This document shows positions 36,931 to 48,643 of a DNA stretch of 64,000 nt, piece after piece. The notes beneath the pieces were generated by a model that was given only the letters and a program-made list of their open reading frames with translations, was not told the origin of the DNA and did not search any database. Source of the DNA: Hydractinia symbiolongicarpus (lineage: Eukaryota; Cnidaria; Hydrozoa; Anthoathecata; Hydractiniidae); NCBI RefSeq assembly GCF_029227915.1, contig NC_079875.1:7130001-7194000 (forward strand), given 5' to 3'. Position numbers and translations under genes: made by a program. Numbering within the stretch: the first letter of the stretch is position 1; each line of letters starts with the position of its first letter.

Positions 36931-38557
36931 GGTGTATACTATAGATAGAGAGGAGAAAATGAAGAATGTTAGGGTTAGATAGTCTTAGATATCTTCCTTG
37001 ACTTTAGTTACCTGTGTTTCACTATTAATTTCAAATTTCCAATATAATAGGTAAAAAACTTAAAATAGGCGTTAGTAATTCCGTGATTACTGTTTAACAA
37101 ACAATAACAATCAACTAATTACCGATCCTTTTGTTTTTAAATAAAAGAAAATATCAGGCGATGAAGAAGGGAGTAACACATCTTCTGTATATAACTAACT
37201 TTCTCCTTTTAAAGTCCTCGTCCCAATAACTTGTCTGTCTTGGAATAGTCGATATGAAGTACATAGTTTTAAACAACTGTCACTCATCGAATGACCAAAT
37301 GTTTATAAAGTTGCTTATTGATGCAACTTTCTTTAGCGAACAGTTTTAAAATATGTGAAAAATGTACGTTAATATTATAGAGAAAAAAGGCCGGTTTCAT
37401 TTTCTCACTGTTCCACTGTGACAATTTTCTCCATTTTCTTGGTATGTCTAAATAAATTTGATTTTATAATTTCTACAGCATTTGTTGCTTGCAGTTGAGT
37501 TTTAACACATTGAAAGCGTTTAAAGGGCACTTTACGACTGCTTTTGGTTTTTCGTTTTTTTCTGTCATCCTCGTAACATATATATATTAGAAGTGTTTAA
37601 TTCAATATGTAGAATTTTTAAGAATCAATAATGAATCTCAATTTTTCTTAATTATATTATTAAGGCACTTTCCTTTTTTATCTTACGGAATGTTGTTGCG
37701 ATTATTAGCATTTTAATTAGCATTTTAATAACTCCTTATGCAGCTGATTAACAGACAGTTGAACGTCAGGGAAATTGCAATATATTTTTTTTCATACCCT
37801 CCTTAAGTCTTATCAATATAAAGTTAAAATAAAATACCTTAAAACGTCCTGCAGCTTTGTTTCGTGTTTGTCATGATTCATGTTCATCTCCTTTTTAAAA
37901 CCTGTTTAGCAAACTCACTGTCTAATCCTTATGACATAACTGAAAACGTTTACAGACTAAAATGAATCGAATTTTTATATGCCATAACGTGTAATGTTAA
38001 CACTTTTGACTAACCATTGTTAAATTGAAAATACATATTTGTAGAATTGAATGAATGAAATATACTCACTTTTAAAGGAATTTTTTCTGTGAGATTCGAC
38101 ATCTCAGTTGGCAATGTAACATGTTCCTTTTTTTCATTTGTAATCATTTCAGCGGAAAGAAGGGGACACACATTCATCAACTGTTTATATTATTTACCAA
38201 TTAGAGATCTAAAAATCATGCTCTTATCTGCCTTTCTTATGTGATACCAAGTTGTGTTTTGTGCAAGTTGGTTAATTAAAGTGAGGTCTCGACAGCCCGA
38301 GCCAGCTTTTGCCGGGCTTATTCTTTTATGTGATAGCCCCTTGAGACATAATTGGCAATTTCAGCAAACCTTTAAGGAAAAAATTCTCTATACCATAATT
38401 TGTCTGCACAAGGTGCTTTTGTTGCTGGTAATGTCAATTAGTACTTGTTAGATAAAGTACTTTTACACTATGGAACATACTACTTTTTGCTTCTACCTAC
38501 AAAATAAATATATTTGAAGTCTTTTTACATTTAGTTGCAGACAAAACAATCGGAAAC
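36931..38557. other. No gene seen
   Basis: AT-rich. 38230-38330 is a copy of the dispersed repeat also at 29280-29400. Confidence 0.5.
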
Positions 38558-39138
38558 ATGCATTGCTTTTTGATTATTACTATTATCTTAACATCCTGTT
38601 GGAACGTCAGAGAGCACGTGCTACAAACTGATAAAGACAACAATCAATATCCTACAGAAACTTTAGGTAGTAAATTGTGTAGTGCATGTATTGAAAAAAT
38701 GATCGCCAAATATCAAAGACAGATATAAAACAAAAGCATTCTTGGTTTGTAGTACGTTAAGTAATAAATCATTTGTTGGAGAGAGGCATGTGCAATTAAA
38801 CTTTGTGAATAAGACCTTGAAAATTGTGCAAAATTAAGAAAACAAAATTTTCATTTAGTAAGCTCAAATAGGAATTGTTTTGCGTAAATTTTATTCAATT
38901 CAAATGATTAAAAAAAGAGAAAGGTATAATTCGAAATAAAAAAATGTGAATGCGAACTTTAAGTTTTTCGCAACATTTCGCAAACATTAATTCCAAAATC
39001 GTTTCTTTTTCATTCATTTCTTACCTTAAGTTATATTCTTGTTTTGTTATTCTAGATTTTCGTGTTAAATGTAGATATAATAAAGACATTGATCCTAAAA
39101 ACTTCGATCCAAAACCACGATATTTACAAAAGAGTTAA
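38558..39138 (+). CDS. Small secreted peptide, two exons, 63 aa (reconstructed)
   Basis: Exon 1 (38558-38666) starts ATG CAT TGC and encodes a hydrophobic signal-peptide-like N-terminus (MHCFLIITIILTSCW), then a polar stretch, and ends at TTAG|GTAGTA. Exon 2 (39056-39138) follows TTATTCTAG and reads FRVKCRYNKDIDPKN.. to PRYLQKS and a stop. Phases match (G|AT, Asp), giving 64 codons including the stop. The mature part would be about 45 residues, basic at the C-terminus, with one Cys. No GR/GK amidation signal is seen, so it is not an obvious amidated neuropeptide. Reading through the donor gives an alternative 56-aa product. The family is unrecognised. Confidence rests on the signal peptide and the frame-consistent splice. 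Confidence 0.5.
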
Positions 39139-41366
39139 CCAAACAAAAAAAAATTAAGTTTGACTTTTAGATATTTAATTACACGATCTCAAAATGATAA
39201 CAAAGATACATATTTTGAATATTCATTGCAAGCTGAGGTGCTTGTTTCGAGACATCTTCTACAGGATCTTAAGTACATCGTTCTATAAAAACATTTCTGC
39301 CTTCACTTCTTTACACTTATAATCTAATTATTCTAGGCTAACTAATACACGTTAATTTTAGATACTTTCTAAAAAACATGCTTTTTTCTTAAGATAAGAG
39401 ATCTCAAATAAACAAAACTTTAGCATAGAAATGAAACAAAAGAATAATTGTGGAAATTAAAACATTCCGCGTTTTTTACAAAAATCTTGCTTAAAATTAT
39501 GTCAGAAATAAAAAGCCTATAACTTGTGCAAACATCAATGGGTTGACTTGAAATTATCAGAGACGTTTTCTTGAACATTAACTGTGCCATGGTTATAACG
39601 GAGTTACAACGACGCACGTATTTCTTATGTTTTAAGCATTTTTTTGCAACAAATATTTTTGATGTAGTCCCCTTTCTCTAAAGAATACAGAAGTTTTTTC
39701 GTGCTTTTAATGTTCACATATATCCTCTAAAGATGATTGGCTAATAAAATTCAGAAGCCAGTTAGACCCCAGCCCTCAGGGAATAGTATTTGAATAGCTT
39801 TTAAAAAACGTAAACAAACGCAAGTATGCCCCAAATCTGTGCATGTCCAAGCAACTTTCAATCTCGCATAGTTTCAAAGGACACTGCTTTCGATGGAAAT
39901 TTGAACGGACTTTAAAAAAAACTATTCGTGAGTTGCATCATCTCCTGTTCTTTTATACCTCCATGGTTCATTCCAATTTAGTTAATTAGTTAATTTTTTT
40001 TTTTGCCATCCTTGGCTACTTAGTAGGAATTTTAATTTTTTGTATTATGAAGGTCACTACGTTACGGCAAATAAAACTTTAATCTTTTTTATCAAGCGCA
40101 ATCATTTCTTTAATAAAGCCCCTTTTTACAAGAAAACGTTTTGACTTTTAAGATTTTGGGTGAATAAACTAATCTTCTGTTGTGTTGTTGTTTTTTTTAG
40201 CACAAAAATCAAGTCCTAGTTGATCTTAATTTACTTTTTATCGATAGATACAGTTGACATTTAATAGAAGTAGTTTTAGTAACGTAATTTGTTATGCATT
40301 AATGTTGACAAGGATGAAATTGCATGTAATTACAATTATAATTCGACTATCTTTTTGTAATTATTTTTAAACATTCCCTTATTAATTGGTTAATTTAAAT
40401 AAATTGTTGATCCCTTACTCATACAATACAAGTATATTGTTCAGCTTAGAGGGGAATATCCGACTGTGAATATGTCGTTTCTTTAATTGACCTAAATCCT
40501 CCCTAAAAACCTACTACTAAAGCAAAATTGACTTCATGTTTATATGCGACATTATATTCAGGAAGTTTGCTTGTAAAAACGTGCAACATTGCTTAGAAAA
40601 TCAATTAAAAACTATATCATGAAATAATAGGAATCCAGGTATTGCAAATGCTTCCCACGTTCACCTTTTGGGAACATGATTCTCTGCATCCGTGCATTGC
40701 TGTAATGATCCATAATAAAGGTTCCATAATAAAGGTTATAAGCCTTTTTGATTGTGATGAAACTTAAAAATCTACTTCTCAATTGTCAAAAAAATGTCTA
40801 GATTAGAGATATACAAAAATTAAAACTTTTTAAAATGAATCTTTATAACTATTACAGGCATCGCACGAGAAACAACAAGACAAAGCAGTTTTAAGCAAAC
40901 AGCACGAAGTATTTTTATTGCATTGTTTGTAAAATCCCTCCAAATTACTATAACGTGATCTATTATAACGTGATCTCGAATGCGTAAACGAAAGAATAGG
41001 AAGTGTAAGCCCATAATAACAAATGCTGGGGAAACTTTTGGCTTTCAGATTGACGGGGGTAAAGCTTTTTACCGGAACTGTATTTTAATTTATTTGTATA
41101 CTTTCATATTAGTTAAAGTACGAATTTGTTTCGTTGTTTGGCTAACCAACAATTTAAAAAATATATCTTTAAAATAACTATGTATTTTTTTTAACTCCCT
41201 AACACAGACGATATAAAATTTAAATGATGCTGACAACCCCCTGATTCTATGTTTTCTGCTTCATTAAGAAATTAATTATAAATGAAGCACATTTACAGTG
41301 ATCACAAAAAAATTTACATAAGTGCATGAAGGTGAATAATACAACATTAATTTGTTAAAAAACAAA
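39139..41366. other. No gene seen
   Basis: AT-rich intergenic DNA. The small frames at 39420-39617 (-) and 40980-41177 (+) carry no recognisable motif. The last few hundred bases should contain the promoter of the claudin-like gene. Confidence 0.5.
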
Positions 41367-44137
41367 ATGGCTAAATTCAACTTGATTTCTTTCCTTGGGG
41401 CAACTGTATTGGGTATATCTGCAGTTTTTTTTATTGTTGCTGTTTCTACAAGATATTGGATAATAGGCGATACTCAAATAGACATGGAGAAATTTGTTGA
41501 TGCATATATAGAAAAGAGAATTTTGATGGAAGCAAATCTAACTACAACTATGACAATTACAACGCCCGGAACTATAACGCCCGAAATAAAAACGGTAGAC
41601 GCTACCACCGCCGAGGCTACAGCCACTGAAGCTACCACTACCAAGGCTACAAGCACTGAAGCTACCACCACTGAAGCTGCCACTACTGAAACTACAACAA
41701 TCGAAGCTACCACCACCGAGATTACAAGCACTGAAGCTACCACCACCGAAGCTGCCAATGCTGAAACTACAACCTCTGAATCCATGACTAGCTCAAGCAC
41801 AAGCACTGAAGCTCCAACTACAACGTACACAACAGCCATTCTTGAGAAAGTTACCAATCAATCCTTCATGGGTAACTACAGCGTATTTAATTATTCTGGT
41901 ATTACCATGAAAACAAATTCATACTTTGGTTTAAAATCTCTTCTATTGGAGTTTGAATTAAATGTGCAACCGGAATATGCATTTGATTTTTCTTACGATG
42001 ATTATGATGATATGACCACGACAATGTCGCAATATTCAGATTTCAAGGATCTAAAGAAAGGTAAGCTTATGTATTTCTTTATACATGATTTGGAAAAACT
42101 AAAGTTCTTTCTTTTATTTAATTTTAACACGCTATAATACCGTAACGGCAGTTAGAGACCTGATCAAGCCATGTAAAATGAATGTAAAATAATAAAAAAG
42201 AAATGTTACTCCTTTAACAAAATTGCTACAAATATACGTTATTTCTTTTAGATCTTGGAGGAATGTATGGCTGTTTGACTTCAGCTGCCGTCTTTACTGC
42301 TTTTGCAGCATTTCTGTGGTTCTTCAAAGTATGCATTGAAACAAAATGGACGAAGATACTGCTTTTCAACATCGTCATCGTCTGTTTATTGGCAGGTATG
42401 GTTTCATGCATAGCACAATCTAGGATCTATACTACATTAAAATGCGATGCATGCTTTTTTGTTTTAGAATGCCCAAAAATCTATAAGTAAAACTAATATG
42501 GGATTATATATAAAGATAAGGGTCGCAGCGTTCTTATGTCAGAAGCAGGGAAGATTAGATTTAAAGATTAGATTTTAAAATTTAAAAGTGGTACCTAATG
42601 TAAAAAACAACAACAACGAAGGAGATAAATCAATACATTGGCAATTAGCTACACACAAAAAAAGAGATTAAGCGTATGAATAATCATGAAGGTAGAATTA
42701 AAGAAGGAAATTGACCCCTTCTAAATCTGGATCAGAACTCTGATCAAATTGCTATTGGTTCGACCTTGGATTTCCATGCTCGATGTCATTTCACGGCTTT
42801 TGTACAAAAAAAATTCCGTATTTCTTGTTTATTTGTAAAAAAAAATCTAACCAAAGCACGACTATTCTAGAACTGTCGCATTGTTTTCCCTCTCAGGGGG
42901 AGAGTGATTTGTCATAACAATTTTTAATTATCTGCGTAATTTATAAAATCAGATTTTTTAACCAGTTTTTTAACCTTCTATATAAAGCAAAATATGCTCA
43001 AAGATTTACAAAATGTAGCATGATGAAACTGTGAGTATGATTGAGTAAAAAATGCAAAAAAAGAGCTAACTATTTAATGTTTAAAGTTCCTAAATAGAAC
43101 CAAAAGTTATTAAAAATTTCTGAGACCTATTTCTAGTATGTTTTCCTGCTGTGTGTGACAGCAGGAAAACATACTAAAAAACATAATAGGCAAATCAGCC
43201 ATTTTAAAATAAAATATTGTCCAATGCTTATAAGCATATCAATTATTTCTCGAACAATGAAATTTGCTGTAACTGACACGGGTTAGAATTTAAAAAGACA
43301 ACATGAATGAAGGTTTGCAACTAATCGCATTACGGATGATTTGAATAAAAACAAAATAGTTCATTCTCCTTCTTTATTTCTACCTCGATGTATTAATGTA
43401 CTCATTATGATGTAGCATAACATGGGGTATACCTGCGATAAATGAACAGTAAGAATTAAATTAATACCTGAATTATCTTGTTAGTTAGGTAGCCAGATAT
43501 ACTCACATGGGTATATGTGTTTATATTACTTTAGGATGTTACCTTTTTACACCAAAATCATGCAGCATATAAATATAATTCACTTACAAGTAAATAACAG
43601 GTTTTATAGGCAATTAACTATTATTTTTCTCGTAAATACAACTAGCATTAACGGACTTTTTAACCAGGGGGAATTCCTAGAAAATTTGAAGTCGTTGTTG
43701 TTGTGGTAACACGTATAGTGCACGAATATTATAGCATACGAATTTTGTGAACATTCCCTGGAAAAAGCGGCTAAATCATTTTTTATTTTTTTTTGCTTAG
43801 TCCTTTATATAATCTTATGTTACCTTTAATAAATGATATATTAAAAAGTTTATATGTTAAAGAAAATACATTTTTTCTTTTAGTTATTTTTGCTGTTATT
43901 GGATTGTCTTTATTACCTCGAACTCTCTCAACAGTTAAAACATTGAGCGGTACAATGTATGAAGATGCAATGAAAAAATCCGTATTCCATGGTAATCCAT
44001 TCGAGGATGCAAAATTCTCTTATTCGATAGATTATTCTTTCTACCTCGGGATTGTTGGAGTTGTTCTGCTGGCTATTGGTGCAATTGTGAGCGTTGTCGA
44101 TTTGCTCTTATACGTGCCAGAACATAAAAAACAATGA
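41367..44137 (+). CDS. Claudin/PMP22-like tetraspan protein with mucin-like loop, three exons
   Basis: Exons 41367-42060, 42252-42395 and 43884-44137 are joined at phase 1 both times (G|AT, G|TT), giving 363 aa. TM1 is at about 8-28, followed by TRYW. Extracellular loop 1 is very long. Residues about 55-155 are built from Thr/Ala/Glu repeats such as ATTTEAT, which should be heavily O-glycosylated, and are followed by a more ordered part with several Asn-glycosylation sites and an acidic YDDYDD run. TM2 (TSAAVFTAFAAFLWFF) and TM3 (IVIVCLLAVIFAVIG) follow. A second loop leads to TM4 (GIVGVVLLAIGAIVSVVDLLL) and a short basic tail. The four-helix order with a large first loop fits the claudin/PMP22/EMP fold. 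The GLW-C-C signature is not evident, so membership is structural only. The start is the first ATG; the frame upstream lacks one. Confidence 0.75.
43134..43176. repeat. Perfect hairpin in an intron, 19-bp arms
   Basis: Arms TAGTATGTTTTCCTGCTGT and its exact complement with a 5-nt loop, inside intron 2 of the claudin-like gene. The stem is short for a microRNA precursor. Confidence 0.85.
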
Positions 44138-44590
44138 AACGGTTTCATTCATAATAATTTTTTTAAATTCAAGTTCTTAATGCAAGACATTTAGGCTATA
44201 TAAAATGTTTTGTTGTAATTGTAAAATATAAAGCACAAATGTTTATGATGATTTTACGTTAAATACATCTTTAACGAATCGCAATTTTTATTAAAAAAAA
44301 AATATATTAAAAGGTCTCACAAAAGCTTCATCAACGCTGTTTAAATTCAACTATTAATTGAACAAAAACGTGCAACAAAATATAGTTTCTAACAAGGTTA
44401 CTATTTCACAACTGCCGTTTTATTACGTTGTCATTCCATAGAAATATAAACATACCGTGTAACTGTGTAATGAAGTTTAAAAATGCTACGATAAAATTGG
44501 TTAGATTATTGTGATTATGCTGTATGCAGCACCTGTAGTTAAATATACTCATAATCGTTGCTTTCTTGTTTGTTTGATCGAAATTACTGT
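44138..44590. other. No gene seen; 3' flank
   Basis: Likely 3' UTR of the claudin-like gene, then AT-rich spacer up to the retrotransposon remnant. Confidence 0.4.
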
Positions 44591-44603
44591 TACAATTGAG
44601 CAG

Positions 44604-46158
44604 CTAGTCAACGATACTGCGAAGATACTTATACTCTGCAACGTTGTTAATTAATTGTCCACGATAAAAGACATCTAGTTGTTCCGCAGTATCTGCTAAA
44701 CGCTTTCCAAAACTAAACATTATCGCCTCTGTTTTTCCTTTCTTAACGTTAACGATAAGCTTTTTACAATTAAAATAACGTGCAATCCTCACTAGATCTT
44801 CACCCAGAAATTGCTCAAGTTGTTCCTTCACTTTGTTAGCAACATATATTACAGTATCATCGGCATACACAACTGTTCTGCAGTATTAGAGACACTCAGG
44901 AAAGTCAATAAAAAACAGAACAAATAATAGTGGTCCCAGAATGGAACCCTGTGATATACCTGACGATAGTGGTTGAATTATTGAGGAATGTCTTTCCAGG
45001 AGTACCAATTGTTGACGAGAAAATAGATAGCTCTTAATCCATTCGTGCTCCACGCAACCGATACAATATTCATGTAATTTGTTGAGCAGAAACCCATGCC
45101 CAACCGTGTCAAAAGCTTTAGTAAGATATATAAACACGGCAGCCACCATTTCTCCTTTGTCTATATTTGTTCTGATGTTATCACGAAGTAAGTTTAACGC
45201 TAATTCTGTTGATCTATTGTTCCTATATTTGAACTGCCAACTGTTTAATACATTGTTACCTTCAAGATAAGACGATCGCTGTGTATGTATAGCACTTTCT
45301 AAGATCTTTGAAAATTTTGGTAGGATCGAGATAGGCCTATAATTTTCAGGTTTCTTGACATCTCCAGATTTAAAAATCGAAATAATCCTTGCACTCTTTC
45401 CATTCAGATGGTACTGTACCACTTCTTAAAGATAAGTGTATTATATACGTGAACGGATTTAATATCTCCTTGCTACAGTCTTTTTATCATTCCGGATGGT
45501 AACTTATCTGATCCAGTACCTTTTTTCCTTTTTGAACGATTTTAACTGTTTTTCAACAAAGGTCTTAGACACATTTGTGAAAGAGAAAATTTGAGTCGTT
45601 TGTATAGCTTTTCTTTTGTAATATCTCCATACGTAATTCGAGAACGAAATAACTTTAGAATTTAGCTCGCTAACAACGTTACTGAAGTATTTCGAAAATT
45701 GGTTTGCTAGAGTTTTATTATTAGATTTAGTCGAAGATCCCATAGACAGTTTTGACTTAGAAGGAAATACCGCTTTAGCAGCATCCGAAAATGTTCTTGG
45801 GTTAGACTTGTTTTCGTGAATAAGGTTTAGATTATACTTCTGTTTTTATTCCCTCACTTTCCCATTACATTTATCGCGTGCATGTCGATATTCCTCCCAG
45901 TCTTCTTCACTTTTAGTTTTACTGCAACGGGGTTTCCTCTCACTGTTTTTATTTTGAAAGGTGCGCTTACATCACAAGTGTGTATGAGCGATTGTGTAAC
46001 GGCATTAAATTCATATAATCTATCCCAATTATGTTTCTAACACATTCCTTAAATTTCTCAGGCTCATAATCTTTGTAATCTCTGCGTAGTAATGTCTTTG
46101 ATTCGTATTTGAAGTTATTAATTTTTCTCACACACACAATAAGTTTGTGGTCCCTCAA
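44604..46158 (-). pseudogene. Dead non-LTR (LINE) retrotransposon, reverse transcriptase region
   Basis: On the minus strand, 46158-45504 gives fragments of the linker between endonuclease and reverse transcriptase. 45422-44886 covers RT blocks: FKSGD..ENYRPISILP, FIYLTKAFDTVGH (normally F-D-SKAFD), and GISQGSILGPLLF. 44870-44604 contains the catalytic YADDT and a C-terminal EYKYLRSIVD. One in-frame TAA separates the last two blocks, and upstream blocks are broken by shifts. The motifs fit the Jockey/CR1/L2 group of LINEs. Endonuclease and 3' tail were not found. The copy is inactive. Confidence 0.88.
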
Positions 46159-46254
46159 GGAAAGTTGATGAACAATAACTTTTTATAAAGCTGCTGGATT
46201 GTTAATAATCCGCTGCTGATTTCTCCTTATATTTAGCGAGAACTCGTCCCTGCA

Positions 46255-46359
46255 CTAGCGGGGCTTCGACGGGTTGTTCGTCCCTGCGATAGGGGGCTGG
46301 TATTTCGTGTGCGGTCAACACGGTTACAAACAGACAGACGACAGTCATTATTAAAGAGA
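46255..46359 (-). mobile_element. Helitron-like element, divergent
   Basis: The minus strand starts TCTCTTTAATAATGACTG, then GTCTGTCTGTTTG, and ends CTAG|T at 46258-46255. The expected subterminal hairpin is replaced by AACCCGTCGAAGCCCCGCTAG. Assignment rests on the two ends only. Confidence 0.45.
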
Positions 46360-48643
46360 ATTATACTTTACGTACTTGAATTCTGTAATAAGTTTTAATT
46401 TTCGAGTAAGCTTTACTCTATTCTTAATCTTTGGTGTATACATTAAAATTTGTAGTCGACTTGATACAGTATCTAACAATGTACAGCGAAAATGCTTAGA
46501 AAAATGGTGCTAATTATTGTAATTTTTAAATTTATGTGAATCGATACAATAAGTTGCTCTTGTTCTTGTCAATAGAAGTGTTCAAAATGAACTTACTTGT
46601 GGAAAAAAAATTGATGCAGTGTAGCAGCACAGTTGACACGCAAACTCGTGTTTTTCATTTTGTGCCAAGTAATTTTTTCGTATGCAAAACAACAACAAAT
46701 TCTGATTACTACCTTGTGTCTTTTTAATTAGGAACGTACGAACGAACGAACCAACGAACGAAATCATGGCTAAGCCGGATGCGAAAAACTCCCTTCTATG
46801 CGGAAACATATCCTTAGACCCCAGTGCTACAGCAAAAAAATGCACCGATATCTTTCGTAGTATGAATTAAATTTTTGACTGTATAAAGCACCGTCAAACA
46901 TTTGCAGATAAATTTGTAGATTAATTCACTCTAAAACGATTCACGTTTAGGTAACCATTCGGCTTAACCAAAACAATAAATTGATATTTCTGTTCGAGAT
47001 GAGCCACATATCGACAAGTGTATGCGAAACGTCCATCTGACGTTAGAAAAGACGCTGCTTAAGTTCCTTTACGGTCAAGTGTTTTATGCCGTAAAACCTC
47101 GATTTTTCACAGAATAGAAAAATGTTTTCTTAATATACCTTCTCCCTGTTGTACCTGTATTTCTTTTCACGGTCCTTTATGTTGTTGTCCTTCAGGCACA
47201 TTAGCCCAAGTTAGTTTATAATACTTTGACTACTTTATGTAAATCTGTTCTGTGTTTTGAGCCGAGGATAATGTTAACAACAACTTTAAAGTATCATACG
47301 TTCATACGATAATCTAAAGAATATACAAAAAATACATCAACCTGACAGACTCTGCAACACATAATGAGAAAATGACTTACTATGATGTCTCCCTACTTAG
47401 CTAGGCTTTAACACAAATGAACTAATACAAGAAACAATCGAGTAAATTGTAGCGACAACGTTCTGCTTCTGATCTCTTTGTCCCAACTGATCCATACGGA
47501 GGGTCTTTTGCGTATACTAAATGTAGCTCTTCGAATTTATTGCGTAACAAAATTGCAGCGTCTTTGATCTAACTAAAATTATTGTAGTTATTATATATGA
47601 TTATTGAAATATGAGACCACCTGAGAACGATTTTGGGCCAATTTTGCAAAGCTGAGTGATTCTATCCATTTCGGAAATAAAGGGTTGATTACGTAAATAA
47701 CAAAATTAAAACCCAACATTTAAGCACTACACTGTAGTCAACGCGGTAAAAAATTCTAAAAAATTGTGTGCCCATCGACGGGTGAATTATGTTGTCATAA
47801 AACAGGTCTTTTCTATTTTTCTTCTGCCCAAGTTGATAAATTGGTATGGAGAAGAACAAAGCTAGCATTATTTCTCATTTTTAATTTTTTTGTATACATA
47901 TTCCACGCGTCATTTTGCGTATTACTTTTGAATAAAAGTGGATGTTCCATAAATGTATCCACAGTCAACTGTGTTAGTGAGAATATATTTTGCATTGAGA
48001 AAAACGGAATTTTAAAGTCCAATACAACTTAATACAATTTCAAAGGGCTGTCAAGTGAACATTGCTGCTATCGTAGCATCAACATTCAATAGCCCGCTTA
48101 GCGGGCAGTTAGACATTGTCATTGTTACTATTCTCCCGTGTATTCATTTTTGACCTTTATTTCTCGTTTATTTATTTTTAAATCTAAAAATCGTTATCGT
48201 GTCTATATTTCTTTTTTATGCTCATTAGACTTGTTATATTTAGTATCGATAAGTTGGATAATATAATGGTATTGATCGTAAAAGTAAAATTGACAATTTG
48301 CACGCATATTATTTAACTCCATGGTATATTTCCCTTTGTCTTATGCTAAATGTTAAAGAGACATGCAGACAACGACGAAAAGTAAATATGAAGCAGTGAA
48401 AGAAAAGAGATTAAAAAAAATTCAATGCTAATTTTAATGTCGTTTAAGAAAAAGGCTTTAATCGTACAGGTGAAACAAACATTACTTGAAATTTCAAAAA
48501 ATTCAGAATATACTTAAAAAAATGACATTAATTTTTATTTAATTAATTTAATGCATTCTCAGCTGAACAAAGCTGACATATAAATTTCAACTCTTCGAGA
48601 AAGTAACGTTCAGTATTTATTATTCGAGCGAATATCTGCAAAG
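46360..48643. other. No gene seen
   Basis: A short ACGA-type microsatellite lies at about 46737-46766. The 88-codon frame at 47766-48032 (+) has no recognisable domain. The end of this stretch is presumably the astacin promoter. Confidence 0.45.

Noticed and set aside
41474-41857. 127-aa Val/Ser-rich frame on the minus strand
   Set aside because: It is the antisense shadow of the Thr-rich repeat of the claudin-like gene.
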